Source of the DNA: an uncultured Burkholderiales bacterium
Lineage (GTDB): Bacteria > Pseudomonadota > Gammaproteobacteria > Burkholderiales > Burkholderiaceae_E
DNA length: 6,789 bases
Reading direction: 5' to 3'
Assembly: GCA_903831925.1 (NCBI GenBank)
Contig: CAIKZV010000586.1
Span: forward strand, 1 to 6,789
Notes under the pieces: generated by a model
What the model saw: the letters and a program-made list of their open reading frames with translations, nothing else
The model's database searches: none
What the model was told of the DNA's origin: nothing
Shown: in pieces, positions 1-5,706 of the stretch
How positions within the stretch are numbered: position 1 is the stretch's first letter
Layout of the letters: each line of letters opens with the position of its first letter
Program-made: the position numbers and the translations under genes

Positions 1-344
1 CCGAGGACCTGCGCGACGACGACGCAATCGCGCTGCAATCGGCCTCGGTGGGCACGATCACGATGCTTCGAGACGCCAAGGGCTCGAACCTGAAAGTGAT
101 GCAGATCCTGCAAATCACGCCCTATCCGGTCTTGCGTGCCGATGCCCGGGCGTTTATCGAAACCCAGCTGACCAGCAAGCGTCAGCGTGAATTTCTTGAC
201 AGCGAGGTTGCCTCGATGAGGGCCAAAGCAGACATCCAGTATCTGGACCAGCAGGATTCAAACGTCGCCCAGGCGCCGTCCGCAGCCGATCCGAAACACG
301 ACAGCGCCACGCATGTCGACCGAGGCGTTGGAGCGTTCCGATGA
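1..344 (+). CDS. epsD: EpsD-family peptidyl-prolyl cis-trans isomerase, C-terminal part (5' end outside window)
   Basis: Only the last 113 codons are present; the reading frame enters at base 3 and ends at the TGA at 342-344. EpsD proteins are exported SurA/PpiC-like foldases or lipoproteins encoded with EpsE, EpsF and EpsG in exopolysaccharide operons, and are thought to help assemble the envelope export machinery. What can be seen is the end of the PPIase-like region (a beta strand around LKVMQILQITPYPV), then a charged amphipathic helix (ADARAFIETQLTSKRQREF) and the SMRAKADIQYLD segment. This is the typical C-terminal layout: a helix followed by an 'A-x-I-x-Y' strand. A low-complexity polar tail follows. 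Direct coupling to EpsF through an ATGA overlap supports the call. The signal peptide and the parvulin core lie outside the window, so a generic SurA-like chaperone cannot be excluded. Confidence 0.7.
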   Translation, partial: EDLRDDDAIALQSASVGTITMLRDAKGSNLKVMQILQITPYPVLRADARAFIETQLTSKRQREFLDSEVASMRAKADIQYLDQQDSNVAQAPSAADPKHDSATHVDRGVGAFR

Positions 345-1843
345 TCAGTTCAAGCAATGCGCATTGGGGGGCTCAGAAGGCCGAGATGCCGATGGCCGAA
401 TTCCTGCGACTGCTCTGGTCACGTCGCGGGCTGTTCACCGCGGTGACACTCGGGCTGCTCGCGGCAGTTTTGCTGGGTCTTTGGCTATGGCCGGTGTCCT
501 ACACCGCCACCACGCGGGTCCTGATCGAAACCGGTCGTGCCCGGGAGCAGCTCAACGACGGCCCGAATACCGCCCAGTTGTCCCCCGCCTTCATCGGCAC
601 ACAGGTCGACATCATTCGCAGCCAGCGGGTCGCGCTCGAAGCGGTCAGGCAGCTCGGCGTCTCAAGCAACACGTCGGCGATCAGCATGTTCAATGAAGAG
701 ACTGGCGGCCGAGGGTCGATCGACCAGTTCTTTGCAGACCGACTGCTCGCACGAATCAAGATTCGCCCCTCGCAGCAGAGCAACATCATCGACATTTCGA
801 TGCGCGCGCCGGACCCCCGATTTGCGGCGCAGGTCGCCAACGCGATGGCCAGGGCCTACATCAGCACCAGTCTCGAACTGAAGGTCAAACCGGCGCGCGA
901 ATTCACCGAATTTTTCGAGCAGCAAACCCAGGCGAGCAGGGATCGGTATGAAGCGGCCCAACGTCGTCTGTCGCAGTTCCAGAAAAGCCGGGGCATTGTC
1001 TCGGTCGACGAGCGACTCGACATCGAAAGCAACCGCCTGCAGGAACTGTCGACACAACTGACCCAGATTCAGGCCCTGCGATCCGAGTCGGCAGAAAAAG
1101 CCGGTAGTGCCAGCCGCAGCAAAGGCAGCGCAACCGCACTGCCGGAGGTGATCAACAATTCGGTCGTGATGCAGTTGAAGGCCGAGATCGCGCGCAGCGA
1201 AGCGAAGCTGGCCGAGTTGTCGGGGCAATTCGGACCCAATTACCCGCAGGTCGAACGAATTCGCGACGAGCTCGCCGGTCTGAGGCGTGAGTTGCGCGCC
1301 CAGACCGATGCGGTCGGCGGCAGCATGTCGAAGCAGTTCGAAGTCAATGTCGCGAGGGAATCCGACACCCGCGCCGCTCTGGATCGTCAGCGGCAGAAGG
1401 TCATGAATCTCAAGCAGCAGCGTGACGAAATGAACATGCTTGCGCGCGACGTCGACAGCGCCAAGCACTCGCTCGATCTGCTGACACAGCGCCTGCTTCA
1501 ACACAGTGTCGAGAGCGAGTCACGCGGCGCCAATGTCGTGCAACTCGACCCGGCGGTCGAGCCACTCGAGCCGTCGAGCCCAAATCATGTCGCAGTGCTG
1601 CTTGCAGGGCTGGTGGCTGCCCCCCTGATCTCGGCACTGGTCGTGGCACTGACAGGCCTGTTCAGCCCGCGCGCCCTGTCCGATTCGGACATCGAAGCCG
1701 CATTGGGATGCCCGGTCATTGCGCATGTCCCGCGCTCGCAGTCGATTGCACGCAGCGCCAGCCTGTGGCGCAGCGTCCGAAACAGAGCGCTGTCGGTCAG
1801 ACGACTGCCGAGCCCCCCAACCGGAGTCGCCTCCAATGCGTGA
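341..1843 (+). CDS. epsF: Chain length determinant protein EpsF (Wzz/GNVR-type, inner membrane)
   Basis: 500 residues. Polysaccharide co-polymerases of this type sit in the inner membrane, project a coiled-coil hairpin into the periplasm and set chain length and export of EPS together with a cytoplasmic BY-kinase partner. Visible parts: a Wzz-type N-terminus (MAEFLRLLWSRR, residues 18-29), TM1 at about 31-51, the 'YTATTRVLIE' strand at 54-63, and a long heptad-like coiled coil from about 185 to 385. The Pro-rich motif DPAVEPLEPSSPNH (403-416) directly precedes TM2 at about 417-440, as is usual in this family. A basic cytoplasmic tail follows and there is no kinase domain. The start at 341 has GGAG at 330-333 (7 nt spacing) and overlaps the epsD stop as ATGA. 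An in-frame ATG at 386, preceded by GAAGG, would place the Wzz motif at the very N-terminus and is a real alternative. EpsG follows immediately. Confidence 0.88.
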   Translation: MISSSNAHWGAQKAEMPMAEFLRLLWSRRGLFTAVTLGLLAAVLLGLWLWPVSYTATTRVLIETGRAREQLNDGPNTAQLSPAFIGTQVDIIRSQRVALEAVRQLGVSSNTSAISMFNEETGGRGSIDQFFADRLLARIKIRPSQQSNIIDISMRAPDPRFAAQVANAMARAYISTSLELKVKPAREFTEFFEQQTQASRDRYEAAQRRLSQFQKSRGIVSVDERLDIESNRLQELSTQLTQIQALRSESAEKAGSASRSKGSATALPEVINNSVVMQLKAEIARSEAKLAELSGQFGPNYPQVERIRDELAGLRRELRAQTDAVGGSMSKQFEVNVARESDTRAALDRQRQKVMNLKQQRDEMNMLARDVDSAKHSLDLLTQRLLQHSVESESRGANVVQLDPAVEPLEPSSPNHVAVLLAGLVAAPLISALVVALTGLFSPRALSDSDIEAALGCPVIAHVPRSQSIARSASLWRSVRNRALSVRRLPSPPTGVASNA

Positions 1844-2750
1844 TACCGCAAAGCTGCTGCGTTTTGACCCGGATCAGTCCTCCGATCCGGGCGTTGATAT
1901 CCGCCAGCCCATGAATGGTCAGCGCCGTATTGGCGCCATCATGATCGACCTCGGTCTGCTCCAGGTCGGACAGGCCGAGCAGATCCTGGATCTCCAGCGC
2001 GGCGAAGGCGGCCGCTTTGGCGACCTCGCGGTCTCGTTGGGATTCGTGCGCAAAGAGCAGGTCATGGTCGCACTCGCCCGCCAGCGCGCACTGCCCACGC
2101 TGATGCCCGACGACCTGGCCCGGATCGACAGCGATCTTCGGGCGGCGATCGAGGACCCGAGCAGCTTGCGCGCCTACACCGATGCGCGGACCCAGCTCGA
2201 ATTGCGGTGGTTCGACGACGCCCCCGAACGTCGCACCCTGGCGGTCATCAGCGACGGTCCGCAAGAAGGGCGAACGCTCACCGCCAGTGCCATCGGTTTG
2301 CTGCTCGCCATGACCGGCCGACGGGTGCTGCTGATCGACGCCTGCGCCGGCGCTGGCCGATTGGCGCCGATCTTCGGTGTCGAAAAGGAGTCGCTGTCGC
2401 TGAGTGAGGCGATCAGCTCACCCGAACGTGCACTTCGGCTCAACTCGACCCTCGACTCGCTGGATCTGGCGGTTTTGTCTGCCCACGAAAAAGAGTTCAG
2501 CGCCGATACCGCAGCGTCACGGGGATTCGCAGCGCTGCTGGCAACCGTTGCCGGCCATTGGGACGCGGTCATCGTCGATACGCCGGCCTGGTCGCTCGAC
2601 CGCACGGCTTTTGCTGTCTCGGTGCGATGCAGCGGCGCACTGATTTCGGTTCGGCTGGGACACTCCAGACTCGAAGGCCTGTCTGCCATTCGCCGCCACC
2701 TCTCCGACGGCGGCGTCGAGCGTATCGGGGCGATCGTCCAGCGCTTTTGA
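1836..2750 (+). CDS. epsG: EpsG-type BY-kinase-like protein, degenerate nucleotide-binding motifs
   Basis: 304 residues. EpsG is the cytoplasmic P-loop partner of EpsF in chain-length control. Residues 31-83 (RIGAIMIDLGLL... through VALARQ) form the GspE/MshE N-terminal-like module found at the front of EpsG proteins. The P-loop domain follows: degenerate Walker A DGPQEGRT (140-147) with Arg146 where kinases have Lys; Walker A' VLLIDACAGAGR (164-175), where the second Asp of DxDxR is replaced by Cys170; and Walker B AVIVDTPAW (244-252). Only one Tyr (Y114) is present, so there is no C-terminal tyrosine cluster for autophosphorylation. The start chosen is the ATG at 1836, with GGAG at 1823-1826 (9 nt spacing) and an 8 bp overlap with the EpsF stop; the frame is open further upstream, but that lies inside EpsF. 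Catalytic activity is doubtful; a structural or regulatory partner role is an inference. Confidence 0.82.
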   Translation: MRDTAKLLRFDPDQSSDPGVDIRQPMNGQRRIGAIMIDLGLLQVGQAEQILDLQRGEGGRFGDLAVSLGFVRKEQVMVALARQRALPTLMPDDLARIDSDLRAAIEDPSSLRAYTDARTQLELRWFDDAPERRTLAVISDGPQEGRTLTASAIGLLLAMTGRRVLLIDACAGAGRLAPIFGVEKESLSLSEAISSPERALRLNSTLDSLDLAVLSAHEKEFSADTAASRGFAALLATVAGHWDAVIVDTPAWSLDRTAFAVSVRCSGALISVRLGHSRLEGLSAIRRHLSDGGVERIGAIVQRF

Positions 2751-2792
2751 ATCAGCTGACCTGAACGCCCTGCACGTCGTCGGGCTGGCGAC

Positions 2793-3449
2793 TCAGACTG
2801 CGCGCCTGGCTCGACGTCTGGCGAGTCCGGCGGCCGCAAGCAGGCCGCTGCTCATGAACATCCATTCAAGCGGTTCGGGCACAGGCAGAACCACCGGCGC
2901 GGCTTGCTGGACCGAGATGTCAGCCATCATCGAGCCGTCACGGCCCTGGACATTCACATCGGTGAATTGCCCGTTCGTGCTGAGCGACATGTCGACCACC
3001 GCAGCGGGCTGAGTCGATGCGAAAAGCCGGGACGGTAATCCACCCAGGTCTGCAACCGCCGGTTTGTACTCGAAGTTGAATCCGAGTTCATAAGGTTTGG
3101 CCGGGGCAGCAGGCTGCTCGGGTGCCGGCGCGACCGACGGGGCTGCCGTCGTGGAGGCGGCAAGCGGCGCGGACGCCACGAGCGGCTGACTGATCGACAG
3201 CGAGAATGACCATCCGGTATCACTGGTCACAAAGCTGTACTGCAGATGGGCCGGCGCGCTCAGCTCGAACAGCCCCGTGATCCTGAAAGCCGGTCCGACA
3301 AACAGGTTGTTGAAAGGGTTCAACGAGAAGTCGATACGCTGGCTTGACGCGCTTGACGACTGAGCCGCGGCCGGTGCCGACACGACCGCCAGGACAGCCA
3401 GTGCGATCGGAAAAACAGCCTTGCGGACAGTGGCAAATGAAGTGGACAT
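2793..3449 (-). CDS. Secreted PEP-CTERM sorting domain protein
   Basis: 218 residues. An N-terminal signal peptide (basic RK, hydrophobic PIALAVLAVV, likely cleavage after APAAA near residue 29) is followed by a beta-rich body, an Ala/Pro/Ser-rich linker (about 89-118) and a second beta-rich block (119-182). The C-terminus is the classic tripartite exosortase signal: VPEP at 190-193, a hydrophobic helix 194-209 and the basic tail RRRARR. PEP-CTERM proteins are cut near the PEP motif by an exosortase and delivered to the cell surface or EPS matrix. I do not recognise the body domain. The ATG at 3449 is preferred over the in-frame GTG at 3473 because AGAGG (complement of 3455-3459) lies 5 nt upstream and the signal peptide then has normal length. 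It lies 101 bp downstream of the protease gene, so it may be read from that operon or from its own promoter. It converges with epsG across 42 bp. Confidence 0.88.
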   Translation of the reverse strand: MSTSFATVRKAVFPIALAVLAVVSAPAAAQSSSASSQRIDFSLNPFNNLFVGPAFRITGLFELSAPAHLQYSFVTSDTGWSFSLSISQPLVASAPLAASTTAAPSVAPAPEQPAAPAKPYELGFNFEYKPAVADLGGLPSRLFASTQPAAVVDMSLSTNGQFTDVNVQGRDGSMMADISVQQAAPVVLPVPEPLEWMFMSSGLLAAAGLARRRARRAV

Positions 3450-3454
3450 GCAGA

Positions 3455-3459
3455 CCTCT
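3455..3459 (-). promoter_or_regulatory. Ribosome binding site of the PEP-CTERM gene
   Basis: AGAGG on the - strand, 5 nt upstream of the ATG at 3449. It decides the start against the upstream GTG at 3473. Its GAG lies in the bulge of the hairpin at 3450-3480, so access by the ribosome could depend on whether that hairpin forms. Confidence 0.6.
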
Positions 3460-3474
3460 GTGATATTTCTCACA
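3459..3474. promoter_or_regulatory. CRP/FNR-like palindromic operator TGTGA-N6-TCACA
   Basis: TGTGATATTTCTCACA matches the CRP-family consensus half sites exactly (TGTGA at 3459-3463, TCACA at 3470-3474) around an AT-rich 6 bp centre. One further C:G pair extends it outward (3458/3475). It lies upstream of the PEP-CTERM start, centred about 17 bp before the ATG and touching the ribosome binding site. That is too close to the gene for class II activation of a promoter upstream of this ATG. If a CRP-like protein binds here, repression or a roadblock is more likely. The sequence match is direct; protein binding is inferred. Confidence 0.5.
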
Positions 3475-3550
3475 GTCTGCGGGCCCAGCGTTGACGGTTC
3501 GTGATCATCGGGGCCGACCGCTTTAGTCCATACGGACCGCGACGGATCAA

Positions 3551-5173
3551 TCAGCAGCGCGCTCGGCCGGATGACTTGACGCTGCGCAGGCGCACCAGAA
3601 AGACCGCTGCGAGTGCGCCGTAGAGCCAGGGTGGCAGCGGCACTTCGCCGGTCGCCGGCACCGAAGGGTTGCTGGCAATGACACCGTCGATCCAGTCGGC
3701 ATAGGCCGACACCAGCACGCCACCACCGAGTGTTCCGGCGGTGCTGACCTGACGTCCTGAGACACCGATCTGAATGGTGTTGATGCCGTAGATCACCGGC
3801 GGGCTCGAGGCGGTCAGAAACGCCGGCCCGCCCGAATCGCCACTGGCCGAACTGGTTTCGATGGTGTTGCCAAGGGATTGGCCTCCGGTCAGGCTTTGCA
3901 CACCCGTGGCATCGAAGTCATAGAGGAACATCTTGCCGACCAGCGTCGGGTCGATCGGCGCAATCGGCAGATAAAAGATGTCGGCGATGTTTCGCCCCGA
4001 TCGCTTGACCGACGCATTCGGATCGACACAGCCGTAGCCATCGGCCCGGCAGCTGCGCCCGTATCCGACCAGCGTGATGTCGGTGCCGGCAACCGGGGCT
4101 GCCCGATTGAGCGTGTAGATCGGTACCGATTGCGGCAGATCGGCCGCCAGCACGATCACCGCGAGATCGCCCTTCACTGCGCCGGCATTGACGAAATCGG
4201 GATGGACTTGAACGCTGCTTGCCTGGGCAATGTAGGGCGTGCCGTTCAGGTTGAGCTGAAACCGGATCCGGGCCGGATCCCGGTCGCCGACCGCATGCGC
4301 AGCGGTGAGGACAAGCCGCCGGCCGATGACCGTGCCCGAGTAGGGGTTGGCGTCGTAGAGCACCGACCCGACCCCCGCCCACCTCGAGGTCTCGAGGTTG
4401 GGGTCAATCCGACTGTCGGGCTGATCCGGAGACAGGCCTGCCATGATGGCCAGGGCAGGCTGCGGCATTGCCACCACAGCGGCCAGTAAAACCATGACCG
4501 CGAGCGCCATCGGCGCCGGCATGAGCGAACCGGATCGATGCCGTGGCTGCCATGGCGAAAGCACCCGAACAATGCGCGGTGCAAGGACAACGGCCATCGC
4601 TGCAGTGACCAGCCCAGCGGGAATCAGCCCACCGCTGTCAATCACGATGCGCGCCCCGACCGGCGCGAGCCAGCCGGCATCGGCCCGATCGCCGAGCATT
4701 TCGCGAAGCTGCCCGCCCACCAGCCCCCACAATTCGATGACGGTCCAGATTGCCGACAAGGCACCAACCAGGCCGACCCTCACCAGCAGCTCGAGATTGC
4801 TGCGAACCGGCCATGCCAGGGCGGCCAACACCGCAACGCCGCCTGCAAGCAGAAGCTGGCCTGCCGACCATTCAATGCGGACCATGGATCTTTGCATCGC
4901 GGCTCTGCGCATCGCATCGCCGCTGGCAGCCCGTGCCTGCGCCAGGCAGGCGACGACACGCTCGCGCTCGCCCTCGAGCAGCGAAAGATCGAGCACGACC
5001 AATTCGGCGCCCGACCGGTTGATGACCGCCTGCGCCACCGGCAAGGCTGTTCGCAACAGCGGCGGCCCCAGCACGCTCACCGACATCAGGGCGACAAGTG
5101 TTGCGATGATCCAGCGCGCAAGCAGCCGGAATGAGGCATTGGCCGAACCCTGCATCCTCGCGCCCACCGCCAT
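3551..5173 (-). CDS. Polytopic membrane domain fused to a trypsin-like serine protease with C-terminal sorting-like tail
   Basis: 540 residues. The N-terminal half is a membrane domain with probable TM helices at about 18-38, 104-123, 127-150 and 179-200, a periplasmic loop at 40-100 and a basic cytoplasmic loop (R200, R203, R211, R213). A signal-like helix at 220-243 (ending PQPALA) leads into a chymotrypsin-fold protease: His293 in LTAAHAV, Asp336 in GDLAVIVL, Ser447 in ASGDSGGPA, and a likely Cys375-Cys382 disulfide. The end is VPLPPW (511-516), a short hydrophobic stretch and the basic RLRSVKSSGRARC, which resembles the PEP-/IPTL-CTERM class of sorting signals. The start at 5173 overlaps the exosortase stop as TGATG, with AGGA 9 nt upstream. 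Small membrane proteins are known partners of XrtH-type exosortases; this N-terminal half may be such an accessory, but the assignment is an inference. A separate protease start at M218 (4522) lacks a good RBS. Substrate is unknown; periplasmic action is predicted. Confidence 0.8.
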   Translation of the reverse strand: MAVGARMQGSANASFRLLARWIIATLVALMSVSVLGPPLLRTALPVAQAVINRSGAELVVLDLSLLEGERERVVACLAQARAASGDAMRRAAMQRSMVRIEWSAGQLLLAGGVAVLAALAWPVRSNLELLVRVGLVGALSAIWTVIELWGLVGGQLREMLGDRADAGWLAPVGARIVIDSGGLIPAGLVTAAMAVVLAPRIVRVLSPWQPRHRSGSLMPAPMALAVMVLLAAVVAMPQPALAIMAGLSPDQPDSRIDPNLETSRWAGVGSVLYDANPYSGTVIGRRLVLTAAHAVGDRDPARIRFQLNLNGTPYIAQASSVQVHPDFVNAGAVKGDLAVIVLAADLPQSVPIYTLNRAAPVAGTDITLVGYGRSCRADGYGCVDPNASVKRSGRNIADIFYLPIAPIDPTLVGKMFLYDFDATGVQSLTGGQSLGNTIETSSASGDSGGPAFLTASSPPVIYGINTIQIGVSGRQVSTAGTLGGGVLVSAYADWIDGVIASNPSVPATGEVPLPPWLYGALAAVFLVRLRSVKSSGRARC

Positions 5174-5691
5174 CACTGTGCATCCTGAATCAGCGGGCGA
5201 GTCCAGAACATCAGGAATCCTGCGGCAATCGCCACCAGCAGCAGCGGCCCGCCAAAACTGTGCAGCCATTCGAAGCTGGCGCGGTCGACCTCGATTGCCT
5301 TGAGCAACACCGCGAGCCGCAGATCATTGGCAACCGTCAGCAACACAAGGGCGACCGCGACACCGGTCAGTCGTCTGCGCACACTGCCCGGCCAGGCGAT
5401 CACCGCCGCGCTGACCAGCAGCATCAGCTCGACACCCTCGCAGCCGGGCCGCACCAGGATCGATCCGCGCGAGGTGCTCAGACTGTCGGCGGTTGTCATC
5501 GTCGGGCTGTCACCGACGAGACTCGAGAGCCAGCCGGCCGGCATCACGACGGCATAGGCCACCAGTTCACGCGCCGGCGCGGTCTGGCGGGCGCACGCCC
5601 ATCCAACGAGCAGCACCAGCGACAGCAACACGAAACGCAGGGCAATCACCCGCGCCGGCGTTGCGGCAGACGACAAGCGCCCTGACACCAT
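5173..5691 (-). CDS. Exosortase/archaeosortase family protein, short XrtH-like type
   Basis: 172 residues, about five TM helices (roughly 14-34, 42-60, 86-101, 107-130, 145-163). Exosortases are inner-membrane cysteine transpeptidases that cut C-terminal sorting signals such as PEP-CTERM. The catalytic set is visible: Cys84 in RPGCEGVE, Arg125 in ANDLRLAVL and His144 in EWLHSFGGP. The short length, lack of the N-terminal extra helices of XrtA/XrtB and the 'GCxGVE' context recall exosortase H, which handles IPTL-CTERM-like signals. The region after the His departs from the XrtH sequence I remember, so the subtype is uncertain. The start at 5691 is 15 bp after the regulator stop, with a weak GGA 8 nt upstream. 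The stop overlaps the start of the membrane-protease gene by one base, which implies coupled translation and a functional link. Confidence 0.83.
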   Translation of the reverse strand: MVSGRLSSAATPARVIALRFVLLSLVLLVGWACARQTAPARELVAYAVVMPAGWLSSLVGDSPTMTTADSLSTSRGSILVRPGCEGVELMLLVSAAVIAWPGSVRRRLTGVAVALVLLTVANDLRLAVLLKAIEVDRASFEWLHSFGGPLLLVAIAAGFLMFWTRPLIQDAQ

Positions 5692-5706
5692 CGCGCTGCA
5701 GTCCGA

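Larger units (their letters stand above)
3450..3480 (-). promoter_or_regulatory. Hairpin in the leader of the PEP-CTERM mRNA, enclosing the RBS
   Basis: On the - strand GCAGAC (3480-3475) pairs with GTCTGC (3455-3450), and the adjacent TGTGA (3474-3470) pairs with TCACA (3463-3459). The loop is the 6 nt GAAATA and a 3 nt GAG bulge (3458-3456) sits on the 3' side. The 11 paired positions end exactly at the base before the ATG, and the bulge forms the middle of the AGAGG ribosome binding site. No U-run follows, so it is not an intrinsic terminator. It could limit translation initiation; that role is an inference. Confidence 0.45.

Noticed and set aside
662..1504. Long open frame on the - strand (280 codons) inside epsF
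   Set aside because: It is antisense to a well-supported EpsF with domains and coupled neighbours; GC-rich DNA commonly leaves the opposite strand open. The translation has no recognisable domain.
1719..1835. Upstream extension of EpsG to the ATG at 1719
   Set aside because: The added residues are a frame shadow of the EpsF tail; the ATG at 1836 has a good RBS and a normal short overlap.
2751..2792. Intrinsic terminator between the convergent epsG and PEP-CTERM genes
   Set aside because: There is a small TCAGCTGA palindrome (2752-2759) and short G/C-rich complementary stretches, but no stable stem followed by a T-run in either direction.
3450..3473. GTG at 3473 as the start of the PEP-CTERM gene
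   Set aside because: It lies within the palindrome, has no Shine-Dalgarno and would add a polar extension before the signal peptide; the ATG at 3449 has AGAGG 5 nt upstream.
3513..3550. Sigma-70 promoter for the PEP-CTERM gene (TTGATC, 17 bp, ACTAAA on the - strand)
   Set aside because: The -35 matches only 4 of 6 and the -10 only 3 of 6; no -24/-12 sigma-54 pattern was found either. Too weak to call.
4443..5303. Long + strand open frame (286 codons) opposite the protease and exosortase genes
   Set aside because: It is rich in Ser/Thr/Arg/Ala with no motifs and lies opposite genes with intact catalytic motifs; a coding shadow.
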